Notes under the pieces: generated by a model
What the model saw: the letters and a program-made list of their open reading frames with translations, nothing else
Database searches by the model: none
Told to the model about the DNA's origin: nothing
Origin: Neurospora crassa OR74A
Taxonomy: Eukaryota > Ascomycota > Sordariomycetes > Sordariales > Sordariaceae
Assembly: GCF_000182925.2 (NCBI RefSeq)
Contig: NC_026501.1
Coordinates: 5,683,917 to 5,747,916, forward strand
Direction: 5' to 3'
Length of the DNA: 64,000 nucleotides
Translations under genes and position numbers: made by a program
In this document: one piece after another, positions 39,101 through 50,528 of the stretch
How the letters are laid out: the number at the start of each line of letters is the position of its first letter
How positions within the stretch are numbered: the first letter of the stretch is position 1

Positions 39101-41160
39101 GAGTGGGGTAACACATGCATCCGTTCCGACGATGTTCTGCTCTTCAGACACGCGACTTATATCGAAGCGACGTTTGAGTGGAGATGAGCCGATTCACGGT
39201 CTGTATCGCTGTTGGCTTTATTTTGGATTTTCCCCGAAGATTCACGTCCTCGTGTTGTCGTCTGTTGGTGATGATTGCCTTGTTCTCCGTCATATGTGAT
39301 GGCATACCTTGGAAGTTGTTCATATGTTGACAGGGACTGAATTTAAGGCTGATAAGTTGCCCATGCCGAGATACACTTACTATGTACACCACGTGAGACT
39401 GAGACATGACTCGCTATCATGATCCTATATCGAAAATTTGGCGACCTACCATCTTCCATGATCCCCGAATGATGATCTGGATGTTCAACGAGCGCTGTGT
39501 AACTCGGTTGTGAACAGTCGTCGGACTGTATGAAGCCCTGAGTGTGCTTACGCAGGTATCGACGTACCGGGGTGTCCTAGGAAGGCATATGCTTTCTCTA
39601 CACTACAATGAGCCGGCTATTTGCAAGAAGAATTCAGTCTTTTTCTCATCTGATCCGCTTGTTGATTTGACCTGACCAGGGATGGATTTTCATTTTACGA
39701 GGATGAGCAAGACACCTTCTCTTCTGCCTGTGGAGACCCGCTTCGGGTGCTAAGCCTGGCAGTCGTCCAAGACTTTGAGCCTGGACTATAAGATCAGACT
39801 TTACATGAGTACCTCTAGTCGTCGTTGCCTAAAGTGTGGGCTCATATATACTGCTCGGAAACTTCGCACGTATCAAAGACACCGGAGTTTGAGGTGCGAT
39901 GGAGATGGAGATGTTGATTGTTTATCAAACCTCATCTTAGATGAAGACTGCCGGATGATACAGGCTCACTGAGATGGCCCTCAGACGCCCCTAAAGGAAG
40001 TCAAAATTTACCCTCAAAATTGGTTTTCCTTTCCTTTCGGCAACAATCTGCATGGAATGCTGGAGAAGCGATCAAGAAGAAGAAAAAGAAGGAGGCAGAA
40101 GGGGGGGAAACAGGCTTTGCATCCGCTCAGTCACCACTTAGGGCTAGAGCGCGAGCAGTTTTGGGCAAGTCGAACAAAGATTAGATTCAGATCACCGTGA
40201 TTCAATCTGCAAGCAACCTGCCGTACACTTCTCCCTCTTCCGTAGACAGCTACTTGCCCAATCATCACATCGCAATATATCAACGGCAACGTCCGTGGTT
40301 CTTTTGTCAAGATCTGCCACAGCTGATCCGAGTGAGCTGGCACCAGTGGTGATGGGTAGCCTGGTAGAAATGAGGCTGACAAGAGGCACGACTACGGCGT
40401 GGTAACGATGATCACTTTAGGAACTCGAGATGTTGATAGATAGGCATTTGGTTGTGGTTGATGGATATCAGTCTGGCCTAATTCAATTCGCTCGTCCCAT
40501 TTGCCGCAAATGAAGGTAGACAGTTGAAATGTGCAACGAAAAGCGAACAACCGCTCAATCGCCCCATTCACACGACGATGAACTGTCGAAACAAGCTCAC
40601 ACCAGTTGTATTCTACATCTCTGATGTACTACCTTCTTCTGTCCTCGCCGACATCTGCATGTCTGTCCTTCATGGATATCTAGTGGACGTGGTATGCTTA
40701 CAACATGGTACTGCGCTTCCGAACTTATTTGAAAAGTACATGAAAAGTACACGAGGGCTAAAATATGTATACAGAGTTGAACGCGCGAGGCCAGCCTACA
40801 CAATCAATTGGATTATTACTAATTTCCCGTTTTGGCTATTGGAAAATTCCGAACTTGGGGCTGATATAGTCCAAGCGAAAATCCTGCCATGGCATTGAAG
40901 TGAGGCAGGAGCGATTGAGTGGCTGCTCTGTGTTAAAAACAAGAACGGTTCTACGAACGTTACAAAGAGATATAGAAACGAAACGAAGTAACTTGAAACT
41001 GGACTGTTTCATCATCGTCGCCAGTCAATTTCACTACCTTGCTCATCTGGTCCGAGTAAAACTCCCAGCTTTAAGATCCATCAGTCATGGCGTGACATTC
41101 TTCAAAATCATCAGCTCCCATAACATCACACGCACATCACCAGTTAGCACCCGACTAAAT
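36174..41160. other. 5 kb gene-poor interval
   Basis: Lies between the start of the DUF8035-type gene and the stop of bleomycin hydrolase. I find no frame over 137 codons and none with a domain, conserved exon series or tRNA/5S rRNA sequence. The left part (36174-37000) must hold the promoter and leader of the DUF8035-type gene. A strongly pyrimidine-rich plus-strand tract at about 38768-38815 resembles a fungal promoter or terminator, and a purine-rich tract lies at 40075-40110. An unannotated non-coding transcript is possible but not shown. Confidence 0.45.
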
Positions 41161-42787
41161 TCAAGCCAAAGACCCCATAGGATCCCACAACGGCAACACC
41201 ACCGGCTCCTGCTTCAACACATCTTTCACCTCCTTACTCAAGAAATCAACATCCACCACCGCCTGATACACAAACTCATCCATCCATCCGTCACTCATCA
41301 CAAACCACCCCTCCTCGCCCACCCCCGTCCCCCACGAGTTCTGCACCCGCCACCTAACCGTTTTGTTGGTCTCCTCATCCAGATGCACAGCCGTCAACAC
41401 CATCGCATGCGTCATCAGACTCTCGCCCGTCCGCAGTCTACTCGCCTTATCAGCGCCCAACAACGACACGTTAAACCCCAGCTCGTAATCAATCAAATCG
41501 AGATCCATCACCCCAGCCACGCGATCGCTGAACTTGCCCACGTCACTACCGAAGAAGACGGGATACCCGGCCCTGAGCATGCTCACGCACGCGGACTTGA
41601 GCGTGGCCATGTCCACGTTGATGTACGTGATGTTGCGCCCGCCGACGACGTTGCCGAGGCGGTCGACTGTCATTAGCGTAAGAGGTGGGTGGCGCGGGTC
41701 GTGCACGAGGGAGACCATGCGGCTGATGGTCGACGAGGTAAGACGAAATTTGGGCGAGTAGATGTCCTGAGCAAAGGCTTTGGGTGTGGAGCGGACAGTG
41801 CGCGCCTTGCCGGAGCGGTCGACGAAGGACCAGGTGAATTCGCCGGCGGCGGAGGGTGGAGGGCCAAGGGTGAGGGTGAGGATGGCGTGGATTTCTTTCA
41901 TCATTTTGGCCTTTGTGTTGCTGAGGGTTTGCTGGGTTGCCGTGCCGGGGTTGGTGGTGGAGGAGGAGGAGGAGGAGGAGGAGGAGGAGGAGGAGGAGGA
42001 GGAGAGGAGCTTGCGCAGGACAAGGGCGTATTCGCGCAGCTTGGTGAAGATGATGCTGTTGATGACGCTGCTAGAGCTGGCGTTGAAGGAGTCCGGGTAC
42101 AGCGTCTGCGGGACGAGGCCGTACTTGTCCACGAGATTATAGACCATGTCCCACTGGCCGCCGTCGCTGAGGGGCTCGTGAAGTAAGCGCTGCACGAGAC
42201 GTGAGTCGAGGTCTTGGTCGGCCGTGGAGATAATCTGCTCCAGAAACCAGTTGCTCTTCTCGAGCTTGTCCCAGAAGAAAAGGTAGGCTTGCGAAAGCTC
42301 GAACTGGTCGAGGTTGTACTTTTGCATCAGGGCAACGCGGAAGACGTTGGTGCTAGCAAAGAGCCAGCAACGCCCGCTTTGCCGCTGGTTGGTGATGGGA
42401 CCCCCTTCGAACGGGATCTTGATGTTAAATACCTGCTGCTCCGCGATCTTGACTGCGCGTGAAAGGAGGACATCACGGGGGTTGGCGGCGCTCAGGGCGG
42501 ACAGGGCCAATCTAGCGAGCGCAAGGTATCAGTCAGTAGGTAAGCTTGATCTTACTTAGTTGAGGACGTCTGAGAGTACTATCCTACCTGTTCTTGGGGT
42601 CTTCCAGAAGTGTGCCCTCCCATTTCGAGACTGTTGAGAAGGAGAGACCTTCTGGCGTACGGCTTTTAACGATGTCTGTGATCGTTCCCTTCTCACCTAC
42701 GAGCCCATTCTCAACATGGACGTATTCATCGTCCGTGGTGAAAACGGCTTTCTCCTCAAAGGGCATCTTGGACTGCGAAGCACCCAT
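41161..42787 (-). CDS. blh1: Bleomycin hydrolase (peptidase C1B)
   Basis: Exon 1 is 42588..42787 and exon 2 is 41161..42511; the intron has a GTAGGA donor, ACTGAC branch and CTAG acceptor, phase 2, restoring NRLALSALSAANPRDVLL. The product is 516 aa. The papain-like catalytic residues are present: Cys about 115 in NQRQSGRCWLFAS, His about 435 in LMTHAMVL and Asn about 458 in VQNSWG. The family forms a hexameric cytosolic aminopeptidase (homocysteine thiolactonase in yeast). Two oddities stand out. The N terminus MGASQSK fits the N-myristoylation consensus (Gly2, Ser6, Lys7), pointing to a membrane-bound form. And a poly-serine run of about 18 residues, from a GGA/TCC microsatellite, sits in a surface region between the N-terminal helical part and LGPPPSAAGEFTW. 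Convergent or overlapping genes are not seen. Confidence 0.92.
41959..42003 (-). repeat. (GGA)15 microsatellite coding for poly-Ser
   Basis: Fifteen GGA units on the plus strand, read as TCC (Ser) in bleomycin hydrolase. Confidence 0.9.
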
Positions 42788-43904
42788 AATGTCTGTGGCT
42801 GATGAGCTCTAGTGAAAAGGTTTATCTTGGTGTGTTGATCGAGTTCAAACTCCAAATCGTCACCGTCGGATCTCAGCTTGGGTTGATAATGCAAAGACGG
42901 GAGCTGGAAAGGGAGCTGGAAAGTCATGCAAAAGATACGGGATCCGATTTGTATGACAGTCATCCGGTGTTGGCACGGACTTGAGTCCCTTGATAGCCCG
43001 AGGCCCGTACCACTCCTGCCACTCTCACCCTTTCAAACGCGGGGGTACTTGGAGAAAGAGGTCAAGGCTTCTCCTCATTGAGAAGGTGGTTAGAACTCGT
43101 AGTGTCGCATGCCGTGAGGGGCTGCTTATCAATGACCCGCGTCCAGCTTGCAGCCGTGCGGCACAGCAATCTTTTCTCCCACTATCCGAAGGAGCGAATC
43201 ATTTTCATTCAATCCTGGTGGTTGCCTCGACCTGTGTATCTTGTCCTTCAAGACGGTTCAGGATGAGATGACCGAAGACACGGGCTGACCGGACACCACT
43301 GAACTTCATCCCCGGCTACCACTCACCATCGAGACTTTTGGCTCTCCTATTCGTTGACGTGGATTGGCTCTCTCATTGGTTGGCGTGTATTGACTCTTGT
43401 TGACTATGTATACTAGTACATCGACAGTTCGACTTACAGAAAAAGAGACAAGACACGATTGGTCAGGACGATGATCTTCGAATCCTACCAATCAGAAGTC
43501 GAGGACGTCGCTAGTCTGATGCACTATGATTGTTCGACACCTCAAGCGAGATCAAGCTGTCAACAAGATGTGAACTGACCTTTAGCACCAGAAGAATGCA
43601 GTCACTTTCATGCAAATGCTGTTCACACACAATCAATTGGAACAAGACGAAGCGAGTTTTTTAAGGTTGTATTACTGACGACTCCTTCCATTACAATTTT
43701 CATATACATGGATGGGGAGGGAGCATACTACCAGTACAAATTATCCAACCCATCTTCTAGACGCGCGCAAAAAATCAGACCCAGCATCAGAGAGACCATA
43801 TCATAACATCCAAGCAGCCCTTATTAACCCAACCGTGTGTGTCGTGTGTCCGATTCCAGGAAGGGGGAAAGTCATATTATTGAACGGATGACGGAACCCT
43901 CGAT
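42788..43904. other. blh1 promoter and hex-1 3' flank
   Basis: 1.1 kb. The segment 43680-43900 just after the hex-1 stop is AT-rich and probably 3' UTR. Two direct copies of an 11-nt word, GTTGACGTG(G/T)ATT-like, occur near 43353 and 43380 (CGTTGACGTGGATTGGCTC and GTTGGCGTGTATTGACTC). No gene is supported. Confidence 0.5.
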
Positions 43905-44553
43905 TTAGAGGCGGGAACCGTGGACGACCTTCATGTCGACGGCCATCTCGCGACCGTGGTCGGAGACGACGAGGACACGGACGGAGCCGCGGCCAGACTC
44001 GAAAGCCTTCTGGAGACGGTTCCAGAGAGAGCTCTGGTCAATGACGGGGAGGTTCTGCTTGACATCGCCAGTCTCGGTCATGGCGACGATGGAGCCATCC
44101 TGCATGTCGAGGACACGGTACTGCTTGAAGACGGGGCCGAGCATGGTCTGGACGACGACGCTGGGGGCAGGGTTGGAGACGAAGCTGGACTCCTCATGGA
44201 GCTGCTTGGTGAAGAGGTCGACACCGAGGTAACGGTGCTGGCCAGTGGCAGCGGAGGTGGAGATGCGGATGACCTGGCAAGGGCGGCCCTGGAGGATGAG
44301 GATATCGCCGAGGCGGATGTGGTGGCAGGGGATGGTGACAGTCTGGGAAGCAGAGCCGGTGCCAGTGCCGGTGGTGGCACGGGGCGCGGCATCAGCCTCA
44401 ACGTGGCCGTGAGCTGTAATGGAGGAAGACATGGTCAGCTTATTGTTTTGAGAAGACAGACAGACAGACGAGTCAAAGTGTCTGAAGGAAAGATGAATAA
44501 TGAGGATGGATGATGGATGATGGGTGCTTACCGTCGTCGTCGTAGTAGCCCAT
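43905..44553 (-). CDS. hex-1: Woronin body major protein HEX-1 (normal isoform)
   Basis: Exon 44532..44553 (MGYYDDD plus one base) joins exon 43905..44413; the intron has a GTAAGC donor, GCTGACC branch and TTACAG acceptor. The product is 176 aa, the size I recall for Neurospora HEX-1. The core (TVTIPCHHIRLGDILILQG onward) is related to eIF5A: an SH3-like domain followed by an OB fold, but lacking the hypusine loop. The C terminus SRL is a peroxisomal targeting signal (PTS1). HEX-1 crystallises inside peroxisome-derived Woronin bodies, which plug septal pores after wounding. The frame is open for over 400 codons upstream of this ATG (see next entry), so this is one of probably two isoforms. 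The eIF5A alternative is ruled out by the missing hypusination lysine context and by the SRL end. Confidence 0.97.
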
Positions 44554-46353
44554 TTTGGAAGATGTGTTGTTGTTGTTGGAAACTTTGACTAGAGAAAGTT
44601 CGTTTTCTTGGATGTCGACAGTAGACTCGCTGTAGAGGCTGGGTGCCTTCTTATGAGCCGGACGGTAGGTGGGGAAGTCGACGGTAGTCTCGTCGACAAC
44701 GATCTTCTCCTTGTAAGAAGTGGATCTAGGGGGTGCAGGGAGTGCAGGGAAGTCGACAGTAGTGTCGTCGACGTGGGTGGACTCCTTGTGGCTGGGACGG
44801 TAGCTAGCGACGTCGACGGTGGAACCGACTACGTGACCTTCGTTGTGGTAGGCGGGCTGGAACTTGGACCGGTATTGATGCTCAGCAATGTCGATAGCGC
44901 TGGCGCTGTCGGAGGATTGTTGATGATGAGAAGAGGAGTGGTGATGATGAGGCTTTTCGAAGGATGGTTCAGAAAAGTTGTGACCACTGGAGGGATTTGC
45001 TGGTTAGATATAGGCGTAGAGAACAGTAGAGACGAGCAGATATGAGAGGGCTTTGAGAGGGCTGGGACCCGAAAAGGGGACTTGGTACAGTATTTTTCCC
45101 GCTCCGTCCCTTGATCGTAAGTGGACCATGGAGCTAATACAAAAAGGGGAATGTTTAAGAGGCTAGGGGGGTCTGCCGCGCCTAACCATGAGCGGTGAAG
45201 CAAAAAAGCAAGCTCAGCAGCTGGTTTACGAGCTCGCCAGCCCCTAGACCGCTCCAGCTAGCCATTTCGCAACGCATTCGCGCGAGACCCAGCCGCTTCT
45301 ACCAGGGGTCTACCAGCTGGACTGGTTTGCAGCTCAATGTTACCACCGCGGAAGCAGACACACGCCAGCAATCCCACCTGGGCGAAAAGCGAGTCTGGTT
45401 TCAAAACGGAGGCTGGAAGGAAAGGATGGAACGGTAACGGGATGTGGAACGCAAAAACGGATCTTGCACTAGGATAAAAAAAATAAAAGAACGCAAGAAA
45501 AAAAAAAAGAACAATCAACTCACCTGGTGTGCGAGTGCACATGAGTGTGCGAATGGTGCTCCTGAGGCTCCAGAGGATAGTGCGGCGCGTGGTGGTGGTC
45601 GTTGTGCTTGGGCTCGGGAACGATCACCGGACCAACGTGGGAGCCGTGGGAGCCATGAGAGCCGTGGGAGCCGTGGCCATGGTTGTGGGTATGGATATGC
45701 TCCGTCTTGTGCACCTCGACGATATCGTGGTGGGAAGAGTGGTGGGAGTGAGGACGGTGAACCTTGTCAATGAGGTGGTGCTTGTGGTCCTTGTGGTGGT
45801 GTTCCTCGTCCCTGGCCGAGTGAGCGCGGTGGATGTGGGGGAGCTTGTCAGTGAGGTGGTCAATGAGGTGGTGCTTGTGCTCCTTGTGGTCCTCCTCCTC
45901 GTCGTGATGGTGGTGGTGGTGATGGTGGTGGTGGCCCTCGTTCTTGTGAAGATGAAGGTGAGGGATATGGGGTGAGTGAGGCTTGTGAGAGTGATGCGAA
46001 TGGTGAGAGCGGTGCGAGTGGGCGCTGGCAGGGCGATGGTGGTGGTGATGCTCCTTGTGGTGATCTTCCTTGTGAACCTCCTCCTCACGGGTGATGTGGA
46101 TCTCCTCCTCGACAATGCGCTGCTCTACACGGGGAGGCTGAAGCTCATGGACAGCCGGAGGGACGGGAGCATGATGGTGGTCCTCATGGCCGTGGTCATG
46201 GTGAGCACCATGAGCCGGCTTGGTGACCTTGACCTCAACCTTCTCGTGAACGTGCGTATGAGTCTGAATGCCCTTTTCAGGTTCCCGGTACGTAGCCGGG
46301 AAGATGCTGAAAGGGACGGGAACACGGGCCTCAAAATCCAGTTTGGCGGTTTT
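44554..46353 (-). CDS. hex-1: In-frame His-rich upstream exons of a long HEX-1 isoform
   Basis: Two coding-like exons lie upstream of and in frame with the HEX-1 ATG. Exon A is open from 46353 to 45524 (276 codons), bounded upstream by an in-frame TAG that is also a possible CGTAG acceptor. Exon B, 44986..44554, is continuous with the HEX-1 start. The intron 44987..45523 (GTGAGT donor, CTAAC, CTCCAG acceptor, phase 2) joins them without breaking frame. Exon A begins KTAKLDFEARVPVPFSIFP and is then dominated by His, Glu, Lys and Ser, including ten consecutive His, two KHHLID repeats and SHG repeats. Exon B repeats a TTVDFP unit with YRP(S/A)HK spacers. No in-frame ATG exists in either exon, so initiation would have to come from an upstream exon or a non-AUG codon. 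Alternative hex1 transcripts with N-terminal extensions have been reported in other moulds (from memory). Confidence 0.6.
45012..45062 (-). promoter_or_regulatory. CT-rich candidate core promoter for the short hex-1 transcript
   Basis: On the minus strand this is a C/T-rich block (CCCTCTCAAAGCCCTCTCAT and onward) inside the upstream intron, 25 nt before exon B. Minus-strand ATG is absent in all frames from 45126 down to the HEX-1 start, as expected for a 5' leader starting around here. Confidence 0.4.
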
Positions 46354-46814
46354 CTACGGCGCAAGAGGCAGTCTTTCCTATCAACCTTTCGATATACGAA
46401 AGATTGATGAAAAGAATGACTCTGGCTTCTCTATGAAAAGAAGTCGATTGACGTAGGTGAAGAAGGCGGTCACTGTGCGACCCGTCTTCTTGGACTCGGA
46501 TTCAGTCGATTTCTCTGCGAAGAGGGTATAGAAAAGGATGGGGATTCCGAAGTTGTTGTGGTTGATTGTGAGTGGCCGGATGCTGACTGGGGAAGATGGT
46601 AAGGAGAAGATCAAGACTGCCAAAGCTACCACGAGCAAGGCCGGTTCAAATAATGAGCGGAGTGTGCGTCTGGGGAATTTACGGGACCACCGTTACCGAT
46701 TGTGGGAGGTGGTTGGCCCGGCCTTGTAGGGAGAATTACAAGCAAAACAGGGCGCGATACGGAGGGAGACGGAGGCTCGCTGAGCCCCGCGTGGGCGTCG
46801 ACGACGGCGATGTG
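46354..46814 (-). promoter_or_regulatory. ATG-free putative leader of the long hex-1 transcript
   Basis: No ATG occurs on the minus strand in any frame from 46814 to 46212. The segment is C/A/T-rich near 46540-46600, like a Sordariomycete 5' leader. A CTG at 46339-46341, at the head of exon A in the context CAAACTGG, has A at -3 and G at +4. The nearest upstream ATG is at 46817 and could reach exon A only through an unverified splice. Confidence 0.35.
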
Positions 46815-49800
46815 CATCTGAAGTGCGGGAGAGTTTCTTGGGGAAATGGAGATGGGGGGTCTAACACTCCAGAAGGGGGGGTCCTCCAATGGGATCGCTG
46901 GCGAGCGGTGTGTGACAAGACAGATTCGCTGGCGAGAGAGCTTCGTTTTCTGCCAAAGCTAGGTAGAACTGCCCCTGGGGGATATACCTCACTCAACCCC
47001 AGGCTTCAGCTACGCGGATCGCGTGGATCTCATAGCAGCGGGAGCCTCTGAAAGGAACCATAACCATTCCACAGCACCCACTGATCCAGCATCAAGCCAG
47101 TGTAGGCTGCCGAAACAGATGCCCAGCGGCCAGAAGAGTGGACGGTCAGATGGTGATGTCCGGGCAGTGGTAGGTACTGACGGGTTGATAAAAGGTTTGG
47201 AGATGGGATGGACAGGAGGAATTGTGGGATTTCCAGGTCCCGGCTGTGCGAATATCCACCATTTTTCCTATTCTTTTTTGCCCGTTGTGACGGGTTTGCG
47301 GCGTCGCAGCGGTTCTGCTGTTCATCTGTTTACGCACATATGGTGTGGGGAACAGCTTGTTTATCGAAAGCGAAAGGGGCTTAGTGCGTGGCCAAGGGTC
47401 CGTATTGATCCCCACGCCATCGGCCCTGATTGCCCCCTGATTCGTCTCTGTTTGCTCGGCCGCCCGGTACCCGTTCCCCAGCGAGTCCCCAGCAAGTCCC
47501 CAACCCCCTCGCCAATCTCGTTCTGGGATCAGCCAGCTACGGCCAACGAGGCCCGAGACCCAATCAAGCTTAGGTTCAAGCTCCCCGGAGACCACGATGG
47601 GAGCTCGAGATGAGCTGAACCTGAGCGGAGCAGGCAAGCATCATATCGACTTCGATTCGATCAAACGTCGCGGCCGACCCATTCGATCGGCGAACATGAC
47701 TTGTTACCTCTCGCCAAGTGCCAACCACTCGCAATCTAAATAACGACGGATCCGTGCTCGTACCCAGTTCTCGCAGTCATATACCGCCAGTTTTCCCGAG
47801 GTTGTTGCTTGCTTTTTCAGCAGCTCCGCTGAAGCCGTCATCAGGTTCTGGCAGTCAGCTAGGCAGAGCTCGACTGCTGAGACCAGCTAGATGAAACGCC
47901 AGGACAGGACCTGTTCCAGAAATTGTGCGACGGCTATGTAAAGCCTGTAGTGTACATAGACAGGTCCAGCCTTCAATAGTCGCCCAGAGGCTGTCATGAG
48001 TAGGCAGATTGGATGCCAATGGTGCTCTCATTCCTTTCCAATCGTGACAGGCAACGGACCATAAGAGTGGCTCGGCTGGTCCACTACTCAGCGCTGCATC
48101 TGCACGCCACTCATGTCGGTTGGGAAGCCCCCCAGGTCAAGGAGGGGAGCGAGGGGAAGAGATGGAGAGTGAAGACATGGGGAAGGGCATGGCTGGCGTC
48201 ACGACGACAGGCCGCAAGGTCGGACCAGCCATTCATTCCATCAATCATCATCATCACCACCATCATACATAACTAACACCATCGCCACCAAACAAACAGA
48301 GAGACAGAGAAGCCAGTCGGGGACCACAGAAAGACCTCGGGTTTGCTGCAACACGAGGCGTGGTTCAGCTCCATAATCGGTGGCTGGGAAATGATGAGCA
48401 GCGATTTCGATCCCTTCAGCGATACCCTAGCAGCGACCTGCAGTAGAGCTGCAGGCTAGAAGCCGAAAGACCTGAGTGGTGGATCAATGGAAGCTGTGGG
48501 TATCAGTTGGCGTTTCCGACAAAAGTCTCGACCCCTTTCCCAGCCTCTCTTTCATTCAAGTTTCCAGTGTTGCCCTCTGCGGTTATTGTCGCGAAGGGAA
48601 AAGTGTAGCAAGCGCATGAGGTAACCATGGGACATTTCCATTGGGCTGTTTAAGAGATTCAGCCCTCCATGAAGCGCTTGGTATCTCATGTGGATAACCG
48701 CCTACCCAAGCACTCAAGCCAGTGGCAGGCTGATGAACAACGGGAAACGGCCTCGCCGCGTGTTGTCGGTCTCGTCGCGGCTTTGCCTAGTCGCGGAGGA
48801 GTCTGTTCCACCCGCCAACGTGTTTACTGTCTGACAAATGGCGCCGTGAACGAGGGATGTTGGCAACATCAGGCAACCCATTTTACATACGGGCTTTTGT
48901 TAAAATGAAACCGGTCGATCGATGTGTGTCTGGGATTGTGCGGCAGATCTGATTGGACCCGGCGGCCACGGTGTTCATAGCGTAGCAACGGCAGCGTTCT
49001 CCTTTCTGCCGTCTGACGCCTCGGTTTTGCGTCGGTTTTGTGGTTCTGGATCAGCACGTTGTAACGCGTTCCTGACGCTAGCTCAGATTGGGGATAACAC
49101 GCCAGTCCCCTCCTCCTCTTCCATTCCCTTCCCTTCCCTTTTCTGGTGATGGTTGGTGGCACATGTCCACAGAGCCTTACCGACGGGATGGAGGAGAGCG
49201 GTTCCGTTCCGAGCTACACGTGTCGAAGCCTTTGACGGAGTGGAAGCTCGGCAGACGCAACTGTTTTGGGACGTCTGCCGCTGGGTACGATGTTCGCAAC
49301 ACGGCCTCGGAGGACCGGATCTCGGGATACGCAATGTGCGGTGGAGGAAGATGGCAAAGGGGAAATGACAGGAGGACGCCGCGCCACTTTTTCCCACCCA
49401 GACGGCGCACATGTCCCGCGAGTTTTCTTAGTTCGGAGGCTCTATGCGATACGTCCGTGTACACTACGTAGCAGTGTACGCTGTTGTCGTAGCAGCTGCG
49501 GGCCTTGCGCACGTCACGTCACGGCACTGATTTTCCTTTGCCCCTTGCAGTGCCCGTCCCGTGCCGCTCGTCCCCTACCTTACATTTGCCCTGCTGCTGC
49601 GTGCTGCCAGGAACAAGTAAACAGCTGGCGATGCTGCTGGCTAGCGCATGCACAGCCTAGGACCACATCGGCGGTGGTCGAGTGGGTAAAGTGTTCGTGG
49701 ACGTCCCACCTGCTAACACACCACAGAGCACCGACAACACCAACGCATTGTCATCGCAACGACGAGACAACTTTCGGTGTATCTATCCACAGGAGCCACA

Positions 49801-50528
49801 GATCAGCAGCATGCTGGCCAGACGGCACTCTGCAGTGTAGTGTAGCAACAATCCGTCCTCTCTAGCCAAGCAAGCCAGCCGCTGATGTTCATGAAACTAG
49901 GGCAGCGGTTCCGGCGGCTGGCGATCTTCACGATGGGCTCGCCTCTCTCCCCTTCCAAGCCACGTCTCTGTGTGTCTTCCTTCTGTGGGCAGGCAGTAAA
50001 CAGCCTAAAATACCTAAGTCATGTGTCGAGTCGACTTGACCCGGATCTCAGACGGGCCGTCCAAAGCTGCTCGACAAGCGTTTCACCCTGTGTCTTCGGG
50101 TAGTCCCGCCCGGGCCAGACAATGCTTGTTTGCTGTGTTGGACCGAGTGTGTCCCACTGTGACAGTGAGTGAGCCCGTGTAGGAAACGATTGAACCAACA
50201 GACACTTGCGACTTCGTAGATGAGATGAACGTTTGATGGAATGGAGTCTTGAGGCTGGACTTTCAGCCAAACCGACCAACGAGCAAAGTACCCCCGAGTT
50301 GATCGTCTAATCATCGATGGCTAACTCGGTGTACCGGACTCGTGAAGATATTGAAGAATCCCTCACCTATGTACAATCTGTGATGCGCAACGCCGCGATT
50401 TGGAATGGCAACATCGTAGTTGGCGACATCGTAGTTTCAGATGAAATGAAGTGAGAGCGCCCACAGCTTCTCTTCCTCTGCCTTCATACCACAATTTACC
50501 CACCCAGTCCAGAACGAACATCGTATCC
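46815..50528. other. Gene-poor interval
   Basis: 3.7 kb upstream of hex-1. Overlapping frames of 100-200 codons in several registers (for example 47023..47613 + and 49266..49865 +) show no domain and look like chance frames in GC-rich DNA. Simple ATC/ACC runs occur near 48240-48290. No tRNA or rRNA gene was seen. Confidence 0.45.

Noticed and set aside
39775-39972. Short frame with CLKC and a trailing His/Cys, zinc-finger-like
   Set aside because: Spacing fits no known finger, the frame is only 65 codons, and there are no neighbouring exons.
43468-43485. TTCGAATCC resembling a tRNA B-box
   Set aside because: No matching A-box, acceptor stem or anticodon arm can be folded around it.
44554-46353. 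Treating the His-rich frame as a separate gene
   Set aside because: It lacks its own ATG and stop, and splices in frame into HEX-1, so an upstream part of hex-1 is the simpler explanation.
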